The translations under genes were made by a program, and so were the position numbers. From contig JAKSZU010000002.1 of assembly GCA_026018925.1 (NCBI GenBank), positions 12,335,662-12,399,661 on the forward strand: a stretch of 64,000 nucleotides of DNA, given 5' to 3'. Numbering within the stretch: the first letter of the stretch is position 1; every line of letters begins with the position of its first letter. Below, piece by piece: positions 11,406-21,859 of this stretch. The notes under the pieces were generated by a model, which was given only the letters and a program-made list of their open reading frames with translations, did no database searches and was not told where the DNA came from. Source of the stretch: Tupaia tana (lineage: Eukaryota; Chordata; Mammalia; Scandentia; Tupaiidae).

Positions 11406-12000
11406 TCTTTTTTTAATTTGCTAACAAGTGAGTGTACTTGCCATGGAGAGGGATCAGAACATGAGAAAACAAGAAAACATCCCCAGGACCAACAGTTAGC
11501 ACAATGGCTATATTGCTGAACTCCCATGTAGTCGACCGCAGTTTGAGTCCCAGACCCAGTGGCTTAAATTCACTCTGTGTGCAAGTGCGTGCGTGCCCAA
11601 GATCCCGAGAGGAGAATGGAGGAGAAGGGATTGTGGCATGGCCATTCCCCCTGGGGGGAGTAGTGATTTTTCACTTTCTGTCTCTCTGTCTCTCTCTGTC
11701 TTTCTGGCGAGTGCACATGCACTATAGCAAAAACCTCTCAAAAAAAAAAAAAAGAAAGAAAGAAAGAAAGAAAAAAAAAAAAAAAAAAAAAGAAAGAAAG
11801 AAAGAAAACATCCCCCAAGAAGGTTGGTCACACTGCAGTCCTTCTCCTCTATTTTCTTCTTGGGCTTTTGGGCATGCACACACATACAGCACACACATAC
11901 AGTTGGTATGTTTTTTAAACAACCACGTCCAGGACTTGAACCATAACAGTCAGCCATGTGGGATCTGGTCACCTCAATCACCATGCCACTGGCTGTCCCA
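11406..12000 (-). mobile_element. Older SINE split by a younger SINE of opposite orientation
   Basis: The minus-strand copy runs 11406-11484, is interrupted, then resumes at about 11802-12000 ('cactgcagtccttctcctc', 'ccaggacttgaaccataac', 'catgccactggctgtccca'). Joining the flanks across the insertion restores the usual order of the family. Confidence 0.85.
11471..11815 (+). mobile_element. Young tRNA-derived SINE inserted in an older SINE
   Basis: Element 11485-11801, with a 14-bp duplication AAGAAAACATCCCC at 11471-11484 and 11802-11815. Head 'accaacagttagcacaatggctatattgc', full body, and a long A/GAAA tail. Mutated CpGs make it somewhat older than the copies at 4.6 and 19.6 kb. Confidence 0.92.
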
Positions 12001-13409
12001 ACAATCTTGGCTTTTAATTTCTGCTTTGGAAGCTTGCTTAGGAAGGTCTCGCTTACCCCAAGATTATATAAATTATTTATATTATTTATTCTTTCTTCCA
12101 ATACATCTGTGATACTAAATGTCATTTAGAATCAATTTTGGCATGTAAAATCAATTAGGAAATCTAACAATTCCTTCAACATATGTAGTCAGTTGTCACG
12201 CCTCTTACTGCATAATCATCCCCTCCTCACTGGTTGAAGCCCTAGGGTAGCCTTTTCCATCAGCTAAGGGGCCAGTCTCCCTTGCCTTTCTTCTGTAGGG
12301 CACGGCCAACAGTCAGAAGCAGCAGTCTGCTCTTTCTCACACCAAAATAGTAAGGAATTTGCACAATTCCCTGCTGAGCAGATACACATGTAAGTAGAAA
12401 GAACAGAAAAACAATGGCATTTTTAATTATTTGTGCAATCAGCCTCAACCCACTTTGACTTACAGTAACCAAATAATTGGGGGTGGGGGAGCAGAGGGAA
12501 AGAAAGATTGTTCTGCAGGTGCCTGGAAGTTTATCTGAATATGAGGACATCATGTGTCCTTTCTAACTAGAGGAAGGGGTAGAGGTTTCATTTTCCTCTC
12601 AGTAGAACTGAAAGGTCTCCGAATGTAAATCCCAGCTCTTGCCCTCCTGAGTGTGTGATGCTGGACAGTGTGTGTAGCCTGCCAGCCTGACTTGAGCAGG
12701 TATCCCTGAGCACCTGCCATTGGCAGGTAGTTTATTCCCTCTGAGGTTCAGGTGCCTTAGGTGGAATCTGTACTAGAAAGGAGTGTGCCAAAGCTCTCAC
12801 TCACAGTAGAAAGCTTAAAATAAGGAGGAGTATTCCCTGCCCACCAACTCCTTGGACCTTCAGCCAACTTAAATTGGGTTAAACACAAGAAAATTTCAGA
12901 ACTAAACCTATCTTGGCTTTCTGTATATTTCCTTAACATCTTAGTGGCACACTAAATGACAAGAATTCCTTCCTTGAAGAGGATTAGCATTCTGTACCAT
13001 CAAGCACTTTAATTATAAAGATCATGTTTACCATATGAATCCTGCTCTTCTCATACAAGGCTTGATCCACTAACCATGACTGATTTTCTCCTATTTTACT
13101 TTAACCTCGGCCTTTCAAAATTTCTCAGTGGAATATTATTAATTCTAGTGATTTGTGGCCTGTCCTTAGTATTTTGCAGTCTTTAGTATGAAATCTTTCA
13201 TTTAGAAAACTGCAAATGGAGGTGCGAACCCAAAGTATTACTTAGGAACATTAATTATGAAACATAATTATAAACACAAATGCCTGCACTGGTAATAATT
13301 TTACAGCTTATAATTGTACTAGCAACCTCCTACTGGGTGTACTCGTAACATCCTATGGTTGAATTCTTTTAAATGGGGTGCAAAAGAGTACATTGTAAGC
13401 TGAATTCTT
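12001..13409. other. Single-copy intronic sequence
   Basis: No repeat, exon or RNA gene recognised on either strand. Frames are broken every few dozen codons. Confidence 0.4.
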
Positions 13410-14782
13410 CAATTAGTCTGACCATTCAGCCCATTGTGTGGGGCTGCACATCTGAGACAGCAGGGAACTGAAGACTGTCAGGCCAGGCCACCAGGCAGAT
13501 TGTGGTTCTGCCATTGCAGACCCGGGACATGGTGGCTAAGTGAGGTCAGCCGTCGTCAGTCAGTGGAGAGTGTCCTGTCCTGGAGGCAAGTGCCCTTCCA
13601 AGGTCCTGCTGGGCTTCCTTGGAGGCCCTCAGGCCCTCTCTGTGCCTTTATCTTTTTGTGACCACCAAGGATGTGCCCAGGAGCTGTGCTTAAAGAGCAC
13701 TGGTGGAGAGTAGTCCTGGGCTCCAGTGAGGAGGACTCCTGGCACCCTCCCACACCATGAGGTTGCCCAGGGCCTAGAACATAGCCACTCACTCCATGGG
13801 CAGGGTGGGCATCTGCCCCTGAGAACCTTCAGAGAGTGGGGCGGGATTCAGCCTGGCATTCCCTTGGCGCCTGAGCTCAGGCTGCATCATACCTCTCTCG
13901 TCTGTTAGATGCCATGAGGACTAGGCATGGCACACAGGGAAACCTCTGGCCGGGTGTTGTCACTTCACATCACTGTGCGTATTGCTGTTTATTCAGAGTT
14001 TCTGTTGGACACTGTTGTGCCCCAGGCTCTGTGTCAGAGATAAGGATACAACAAGGAAGAATCCGACTCTTCCCTGGAGGAGAGTCAGGGACATGAGAAA
14101 CTGCCTGCCTGCCCTGCAGAGAGCTAAGGGCTGAGGCCTGGCTGAGCAGTCGGGGCTTCTGGAGGACATTAGGGCTCTTAGCACCACCATGGGACCAGCC
14201 AGCAAAAGCCTCCTTAGCAGCCAGTGGTCTTGGTTTCTGTAGGGGAGTCAAGAGTCTGGCTTGGGAAGGGGGAGGAGCCTTCTGCACAGAGGTTGTGGTG
14301 ACCCAGGGGGTCTAGGGAAGGATCTGAGCATTTCAGGGGCTCCATCAACACACGGGCGTAACCAGAGAACTAAGTCCTCCAGATGCTGCAGTGCTGGCAG
14401 AAGACTCACAGTGGCTGGGATACTAAGTAGTCAACGGCCAAAGTTATGGATCATCCAAAGATTTAAGGAGATTGACCATGGAGATGAGTCTCCACAAGAA
14501 TCATGAACAACATTGCTGGTTTGAGACCATCTAAGTGGTACTACTGGCTGGGGGAGAACAGGGACTACAGAATTCAAGAAACCTCCTTTTGCCACCATCT
14601 GGGCAATTTTAAAATCTTTCTTTGTTCAAGTGCTAGCTACAGAGAGCGTAGCAATAGAACAAGGGTGAACCAAGATTTTTAATGAGGTGGGAGCAACAGT
14701 CAATAAACAGAAAGCAGAGTTAACAGGTTTGAAAGTTGTCAGGCCAAGTCAAAGGGAAAGAAGGGAGGCTTCTCTGGATAAC
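13410..14782. other. GC-richer intronic block
   Basis: Base composition shifts to roughly balanced GC. Several 60-105 codon frames occur, none with recognisable similarity. An L2 3' fragment lies inside (listed separately). Confidence 0.4.
13970..14090 (-). repeat. L2 3'-end fragment, antisense
   Basis: 'tgttggacactgttgtgccccaggctctgtg', 'gataaggatacaacaaggaag' and 'ccctggaggagagtc' follow the antisense L2 3' end ('gtgccaggcactgtgctaggcgctggggatacaacagtgaac'). Confidence 0.65.
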
Positions 14783-14950
14783 TTCTTTCTTCCTTTTTAA
14801 ATTTATATCATTGTACATCTTCACAACATAAAATATGCATTTTCAAAGCGTGCATGCATTGCGTGTCAATCAAGTCAACGATATACATCATCCTCAACAT
14901 AGAACTGTCCACTCTTGTGTCTTCTGATAAGACTCAGTCTTCATTGCACA
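14783..14950 (-). repeat. Old L1 3' UTR fragment, antisense
   Basis: 'atcattgtacatcttcacaac', 'cattgcgtgtcaatcaagtcaac' and 'catcatcctcaacata' share the order of the fragment at 10.55 kb. Confidence 0.6.
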
Positions 14951-17180
14951 TCTTGGAAATAAGCAGTTTTCCTAAGAACACGACTCCCTTTCCTATTTAT
15001 ATGGCATAAATACTACTTTAGGAAATTATCTTCACTGTATTTGATTCTTGATGGGACTCGATTTCATTATATGATCTTGTTTGTGGGTTTGGGGGCTTAA
15101 GCACTACACAGCATTCACTTAATCACACAGGAAAATACAGAAAAGTTACACTGATAAGATTTTGTTATAACTTTTTACACAGGGTAATTAAGTTCTGGCC
15201 TAATGTGCTAAGAAAGAACAGTGTAATATACATCTTAGCATTTGTTTAGCCCAAGAAAATTCACTCAGCCGAGAAGTCCACTGATAGTGTACTCATTTGA
15301 TATAATTACCTCATTATGCATAAAATAATGTGTTAAAAGAGAGTTAGGCACCCTGCTTTAATCACTGTAGTAAGTTGTAAATAAAATGAAATAACTCTGA
15401 CTATATTAAAAATATTGAAAGCATCTTAGGCTTAATGTGTGTAACTGAATAAAGGCAAATTTTTCGAACAGCTTCAAAATATTGTAAGCATTTGCTCACA
15501 AACAAGAATGTTAAGAACTTGTAATTAAAAATTCACCTTGGTTGATTTATATTGCATACTCTGGGTCTATCTAGCTGATAGCAGAATAACGCTACTGAAG
15601 TGCCTTGTGTATAAGAATGGTAGTTTAGAAATCAGCTCCAATTTGCTGACCATCACAGCATTTGTTTGTTGCTAGATAAGGTTTTTTTTATAAAAAAGTT
15701 TCTTGATTGACTCTCAGTAAGATTCATCCGTTTATTTTTAAAGCCTTCATTCCCTCCAACCCTTACAAAGCTCTCTAGAGCGATGTATATACATGTGGAG
15801 TGAAAGAAAGAGGTTTCTTCATTTTCTTCTTTATTTTTTTCTTCTTTCTAATATTTTTTTAAATAACAAAAATTATTTGAGCAAAAAAACACAGTAATAT
15901 AAGAAAAGCCTTTTTACATTTAAAAAAAGGTCAGACGTGCTTAAGAGAGACATATCTTATCTCAGTGTTGCCCAAGGTACACTTAAAAACATCATTGAAT
16001 GAATGAATCAGTATACTTGATGAAAGAAATGTCTTCATAGTTTGCAAAATGGTTTGGTTGAATGGTTGGTGAACGTTCTGTTTATTGGCAAATGAACAGA
16101 GAAGACTATTACTGCACATAATCAAGAGACTATAAATGGCTACTTGTTTTTTGGTTAGAGCACTGTCTTGTAATCAGACTCTGTTTATTGAGTAGGCCTA
16201 CCCAGTGATGATTATCAGTCAGGGAAGAACTTGGATTTCCACAGCAGGGCCCACGTCCTGGAGCCTGAAGGTAGGCTCCAGTCCTCTGATGTAGTTAGTT
16301 GATCAGCCTGAGCAATAATTTTTTTTGAGGTATTTAAAAATGAAGAATTTTCTTGTCCAAATTCCTGGCTTTTCTTGAAAATAACAGTATCCAGCAATAC
16401 TGGACTCACATTCCTGTATGTCAGTAAACATGTGAGGATCCCGAAAATATTCCGGCGGGACTGGAGTTAAGCGACACTTCCCCTTCTGGATGGCACGAGC
16501 TCCCAATTTCCTCCATTCTCATCAGTTGCCATGAACACAGTGTGGTAGACTAATGCCAATTGACAATAATTATCTTGTTTGCATTATTACTTTTCTTTAA
16601 GTAGAAAAATCCCTCTGTGGCCCCAGATTGCCAGGATGAGCAAATGTTGCTCAAAAAATGGAAGAGAACGAATTTTTCTGCAAAAGTGAATAATCCTCTC
16701 TTGTTGATTAATATGCAAACAAAGCACGTCTGTGGAGAAAGAATACAATTTAGGCTGCTTCAGTAATTCACTTTAATTCCTGGAAGCATTTGAGTTTGAA
16801 CTTTAAACCCTTGCTTTAAAAATATTAATGAGGAAAAGAAGAGGAAATTGAGTCTGTTTGCAATACAAGAATGGAGTCAGAAATAATATGAGCTGGAAAA
16901 ATCTGGGAAAGCATAGATAGCAGGAGATAGAAGAAAGGAAATAACTCCCACTTGAGCCTCATTTTATTCTTCTATCCACTTTTTGCTATGCATTGTTTTG
17001 TTTTAATTATCTGCCCCCTTTTTGTCTCTTCTCTTTTCATTTACAGTTTTTATTATTCTTAGTCTTCCTATCTTCTCCCTAGAAATTCTTCTGCTTATCA
17101 ACAAGCAGAGGTAGGATGAGCTTATAGGAGATGAAGTCCAATGCCAGCAACAGTGACAATAAAATGTCTGCCATTCATTG
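14951..17180. other. Single-copy intronic sequence, possibly with a conserved element near 16.6-16.8 kb
   Basis: No repeats recognised. The segment 16580-16840 has octamer-like and homeodomain-like words (ttgattaatatgcaaac, cagtaattcactttaattcc) in balanced composition. See findings. Confidence 0.35.
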
Positions 17181-17184
17181 TTCA

Positions 17185-17400
17185 CCTTCTCTCTGCCTTC
17201 CATGGGGTTAGGTGCTTTAAATCCATTAGCCTTAATCCTCACAATAACTATTTAAGACACGGTTGCACCTCTATTCTTGCAGATGACATGACTGAAGCTT
17301 AGAATGATTATGCAATTTTCTCTAGCTAATAAAAGCAGAACCAAGATTCAAATTAGGTCCACACGACTTCACTGTGCATGCTCTTTCCACTTGGACTTGC
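17185..17400 (-). repeat. MIR, antisense
   Basis: 'attagccttaatcctcacaataactatttaagaca', 'gcagatgacatgactgaagctt' and 'agcagaaccaagattcaaa' reproduce the antisense MIR order (tcctcacaacaaccc ... gatgaggaaactgaggc ... gattcgaaccc). Confidence 0.88.
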
Positions 17401-17760
17401 TTAATAGTTGGCTAATCATTCCAACCGGGTTGTTAACTCATGTTTTAAAAAAAGAACATATCAATCTGTTTCAGAGTTCACTGATTCTGAATATTAACTG
17501 AAAAAAAAAAAAAATCTTTCTATAATTCAAGCCAGAGTTGGCCCTTACCTTCTCAAACTACCACATGAAAAGATTTGAATATTTCAGAATTTTATTGTAA
17601 GGTTTCTAATATGAATAGGCATATATATATAACATTATATAGAAAGTATTTTAGCTATACTATATAGTATATATAAAATCCTAGTGTATCTTTATACACA
17701 AATATGCGCGAATTTAATCTACTTAAGGATTTAAGCTGTTTCCTACAGAAAATATTTATT

Positions 17761-17795
17761 TGTTCATTGTTCATTGTTCATTGTTCATTGTTCAT
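17761..17795. repeat. (TGTTCAT)5 minisatellite
   Basis: Five perfect 7-bp units. Confidence 0.97.
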
Positions 17796-17824
17796 TCAGA
17801 GAAATAGCTTATGTATGAAAGCAT

Positions 17825-17975
17825 GGGTGTTGGGTTAGTCAACCATGGGTGCAAAATCTGATTCTCCCATTTACCAGCTATCAGACCTTGCTTAAGTTAC
17901 TTTACTATCTTTATTTTCTTATTCTAAAATAGAATTAACAATGCCAGTTCTTCTTATAAAATCTAATGAAAGTAT
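17825..17975 (+). repeat. MIR, diverged
   Basis: 'catttaccagctatcagaccttgcttaagttactttact' followed by 'ttctaaaatagaattaacaatgcc' corresponds to the MIR core (ttactagctgtgtgaccttgggcaagttactt ... taaaatggg). Confidence 0.8.
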
Positions 17976-18349
17976 ATATAAAGATATGCAGGTTATATTT
18001 TGTTTTTGATTATGCTTTGATAGTGTGTGTCTTTCAAGAAATGTGTTCATTTCATGTAAGATTATATTGACTGGCATAAACTTCTATATATTTTTCTCCA
18101 TTATGTTTGAATGTAGAATTTGTAGTGGTAGCACCACTCTCATTCCTATAAGTGGTGATTTATGTCTTCTTTTTTTAATTATTATTTTTACTTATATTTA
18201 ATCACTGTACATTTTATGGCATAAAAGATAGTTTTTCCTAGAATTTTTGTCATCTTTCCCATTAGAGTTTTATTAATGTTATTGGCCTTCTCAAACAATC
18301 AGTCATAGGTTTCACTGACTCTATTATTTTTATATTTTAAAATTTATTT
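17976..18349. other. AT-rich intron
   Basis: May include an old L1 3' end near 18170-18240 ('atttaatcactgtacattttatggcata'). Otherwise nothing. Confidence 0.35.
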
Positions 18350-18597
18350 ATTTTAAGGTTTTTGCCATAGGGTGCATGCACTTGCTGAAGAGACGGAGAG
18401 AGACAGTAAGAGGGAAAGTGAGAAATCTCCCCCTGCGGAGATGGCCACACTACCGTCTCTCCTCCTCCATTCTCCTGGGATTTGGGGCACACATACACAC
18501 GTTTGGTGTGAGTTTCAAGCCCCTAGATCCGAGACTCAAACTACAATTGGCCATGTAGGAATCTAGTACCTTAACCAACACGCCACCTGCTGGCCCC
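18350..18597 (-). mobile_element. tRNA-derived SINE, long form
   Basis: Antisense order: 'ttttaaggtttttgccatagggtgcatgcac', purine tract, 'ctcctcctccattctcctggg', 'ccgagactcaaac' and terminal 'ccacctgctggcccc'. Confidence 0.92.
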
Positions 18598-18657
18598 ATA
18601 TTTTCAATTGAGTACTTAATATTTCCTTTGTTCTGGTTATTTTGGTTTGCATTTTCT

Positions 18658-18768
18658 ATTTTTTTTTAATTATTATTATTTAATTATGCCAAATATGCAT
18701 GCACTTGCCAGAGAGAGGCAGAGAGACAGGGAGAGAGATCCTTAACCATCACATCACAAGCTGGCCTA
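18658..18768 (-). mobile_element. Internally deleted SINE
   Basis: The tail and purine tract ('atgcatgcacttgccagagagaggcagagagac') jump directly to the head end 'ccttaaccatcacatcacaagctggcc'. The body and most of the head are missing. Confidence 0.75.
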
Positions 18769-19611
18769 ACTTGCTTTTAGTATGATTATGATATGGTTGG
18801 GTTTTAAGTGTATTATCTTGCTGCATTTTATTTGTCTTAACTGTCCTTACTCTGTATATTTTTCTTTTTGTTAATATCTTCTGTAAGGTTAAGTATTATT
18901 TATGATTGCATTCTATCTTATTTGCTAGTTCTGAATGTTTATTGTATTATCTTAGTAGTTGCCTTTAAGTTTATAGTATCTATCACACTAGAACTACAGA
19001 AGAATTATACCACTCCATATATAGTGTAAAATATTCCAACATTTTTTCTCTTCTCTCCTGACCTTTATGCTATATCATAACTTTTAATTTTGTATGTTAA
19101 TAAACCCCACAATATATTGCTATTACTTTACTGTAAACAATCCATTCTTTTAAAGACTTTTTAAAAAATAAGAAAACAATTTTATATTTACTCAGAGAGT
19201 TGCCATTTCTGGTGTTCACCACTCCTTCACCACTCCTCATGTTGTTCTGGCATCACTTTTCTCTGGGTGGACAACTTCCTTTCACATTTATTCAAATGCA
19301 GGTGTGCTGGTGATGATTCTTTTGTATGTCTGAGATGGTCTTTTTTGAAGGGTATTTTTGATATTTTTGCTGGGTAAATGTATCTAGTTATGTATTAAAC
19401 ATGCCTTTTATGCTCTGACTGCCTTGAAGATTTTCTCTTTATCACTAGCTTTAAACAAACTGATTGTAATGTGTTTTGGTTGGTTTTCTTCACGTGACTT
19501 GTACTTGAGTTTTGTTGGGCTTCTTGATGTGTAGGTTTATAATTTCTTCAAATTCAAAAATTTTTCAGCCATTATTTCTTCTTCTGCCTAGCACCCCCTT
19601 CTTTGTCCTTT

Positions 19612-19895
19612 AAGAATTCTCGGGAACCAGCAGTTAGCGTAATGGCTATGTCGCTGGACTCCCACGTAGTCGACCGCGGTTCATGTCCTGGACCCGGTGG
19701 CTTAAAACTCACGCCGGGCGCGTGTGCGTGCGTGCCCAAGATCCCGAGAGGAGAATGGAGGAGAAGGGATTGCGGCGTGACCATCCCCCCGGGGGGTGAT
19801 TTCTCGCTTTCTGTCTCTAATGTCTCTCTCTGGCGAGCGCACGCGCCCTATAGTGAAAATCTCTCAAAAAAAAAAAAAAAAAAAAAAAGAATTCT
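19612..19895 (+). mobile_element. Youngest-looking tRNA-derived SINE, CpG-rich, long A tail
   Basis: Element about 19621-19887, flanked by AAGAATTCT at 19612-19620 and near 19887-19895. Head 'accagcagttagcgtaatggctatgtcgctgg', intact CpGs through the body, a perfect CCCCCCGGGGGG palindrome near 19784-19796, and a 22-base A tail. It interrupts the old L1. Confidence 0.95.
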
Positions 19896-20034
19896 GCACA
19901 CACATTCAAAGTTGTCTATAGCCCCCCAGTTTTCTCAGATTTTTCAGTTCTATTTTATTTGGATACTTTCTTTTGCAATGTCTTCAAGGATGTTAATCTT
20001 TTGTTCTGCAATGTCTACTCTGCCATTAATTCCT

Positions 20035-20444
20035 TCAAGTATCTTTTTTTAATTAAAAAATTTTTTATATTAAATCACTATATATCATTACAGGATACCA
20101 AATGAGTTTTCCCATCATGAATACACTGTATATTGGTTCAAAGATATTACCAAATACATTATCATCAACAGACAATTTTCCATTTTTGTGTCCCTTAAAT
20201 TCTTTCTTTTTCCCCTAGATTCCCTCCCTCTCACCCTCCTCCATTACTACTCTCTTCCCACACTATATCTAATAGCATCGTTGCTCTCCATGCTTTCATA
20301 CCTTCTAGTGTTTCAGTTTCAGCCTTAGAGTGTTGACATGGTGTATATATTGAATGGGGACATACAATGCCTCTCTTTCATAGTCTGGGTTGCTTTACTC
20401 AGCAATATTTCCATATTTGTCCACTTTCTATCAAGTGTCTTTTT
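20035..20444 (-). mobile_element. 5'-truncated L1 3' end inserted in older L1
   Basis: Element about 20049-20430, antisense 3' UTR plus end. Order: 'taaatcactatatatcattacaggataccaaatgag', pyrimidine-rich stretch, 'ggggacatacaatgcctctctttcatagtctggg'. Flanks TCAAGTaTCTTTTT (20035) and TCAAGTgTCTTTTT (20431) form a duplication of about 14 bp. Same L1 group as 1.5, 60.0 and 63.3 kb. Confidence 0.88.
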
Positions 20445-21589
20445 AATCTCAGACATGTTTTTATCTCTGGAATCCAATCCAATTTTTTTATATCTTTCAT
20501 GTTTCTTTTTAACATGTCCAGCCTTTCCTCTAGCTTCTGAATATATGTAACACAGTTATAACAGCTATAATGGTATCCTTGTCTAATTCTATCATCTGTG
20601 TCACTTCTGAGTCAGTTTCAAGTGATTGATTTCTATTTTCATCATGGTTCTTAGCTTCCTGCTTTTTTGCATAGTTGCTATGAAAAGACATCATAAATTT
20701 AACTTGTTTCGGGTTCTAGACATTTTTGGATTCCTATAGATTCAATATAGTTTTGTTCTGGGACATAGCCCAGTTACTTGAAAATAGTTTGGTCCTTTCA
20801 GGTTTTGCACTTAAAACTTTGTGAGGTAGAACCAACATGGCATTTCATTGAAGGAGAGTTTTGTCCCACAGAGGTAAACCCTTCCAAGTCCTCTATCCAG
20901 TAGCCTTTGATTTATGTGGTCTTCACTGGTGCATTGGTTTTGCTGGTAGCAATAGGTACTACTCCTGGCCATGATTAGTCCTTGGAGTGTGTTCACTAAT
21001 ACTCTCATACCTGAGTCACTCAGGTAGTTTTCTTACATGTGCAGACCAGTCAATTCTTAGCTCAAAACTCAAGAAGGGCCCACCGCAGAGCGCCAGAACT
21101 TTCTTTCTGTGCCGTTCTTTCTTCTCCAGCACTCTGTGCTTGGAAGTCTATCTGTCTTGGACTACCTGGACCTCCTGCTCTTTGTCCTCAACTTGAGGAG
21201 ACCACAGGGCTCTGCCTTTTTGCTCCATTGACTGCAGACTTTCTCCAGGTAGTGAGCTGGGGCAGTTACAGTCCTCACCTCATTTGTTACCATATCTTAG
21301 GGATCACTGTCCTTCATCATCTATGTTCAGTGTTTTGAGAACCATCATTCTATGTATTTTATCTGTATTTTTTTGGTTATTTCAGGCACAAGTGTTAAGC
21401 AGGTCCTTCCCTCTTGGTCTTTGTCAGAAGTGGTCAGAAGTCTCTGAGATCTCGAACTAGATTTTGCTGAAAGCACTCACCAGTCTACCAGCCTCAAATA
21501 GAGAACAGCTATCTCCCTGGGCAACTGGGCATTTTTCCCAAGTCATAGAAGAGCAACCTCCCAACATCTGACTGCATTCACTACTGATT

Positions 21590-21859
21590 GAGTTTCATTT
21601 TATTTTATCTTTGCTATAGGGCATGTGACCTTGGTGGAGAGACAGAGACAGTGAGAGAGAAAGTGAGAAATCACCCCCCAGGGGGATAGCCATGACACAA
21701 ACCCTTCTCCTCCTCTCTACTCATGGGATTTGGGGCATGCATACACATGTGCCCCATGTGTTTCAAGCTACCAGGTCCAGGACTCAAACCACACTCAAAC
21801 ATGCGGAAGACTAGTGCCTTAACCATCATCACATCTGCTAGCCCCTGGATTTCATTTTA
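21590..21859 (-). mobile_element. tRNA-derived SINE, long form
   Basis: Antisense order with 'ttgctatagggcatgtgacc', 'aatcaccccccagggggata', 'cttctcctcctctctactc', 'aggactcaaacc' and 'catctgctagcccc'. Flanks GAGTTTCATTTTA / GATTTCATTTTA suggest an imperfect duplication. Confidence 0.9.

Larger units (their letters stand above)
18800..21480. repeat. Old L1M-type element, fragmented by later insertions
   Basis: Three blocks (about 18800-19611, 19896-20034 and 20445-21480) carry familiar old-L1 landmarks in order: 'gcctttaagtttatagtat', 'gatgattcttttgtatgtctga', 'agattttctctttatcactagc', 'cagccattatttcttc', 'ttgttctgggacatagcccagttact', 'accatcattctatgtattttatctgtattttt'. Orientation relative to L1 sense is not assigned with confidence. 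Frames are thoroughly broken. Confidence 0.7.

Noticed and set aside
11504..12125. Overlapping open frames of 202 and 205 codons on opposite strands
   Set aside because: Both run through the nested SINE pair and its A/GAAA tail (poly-K or poly-F stretches). The encoded text recurs wherever the SINE occurs.
17761..17795. Short direct repeats as a CRISPR array
   Set aside because: Seven-base units without spacers in a mammalian intron; an ordinary minisatellite.
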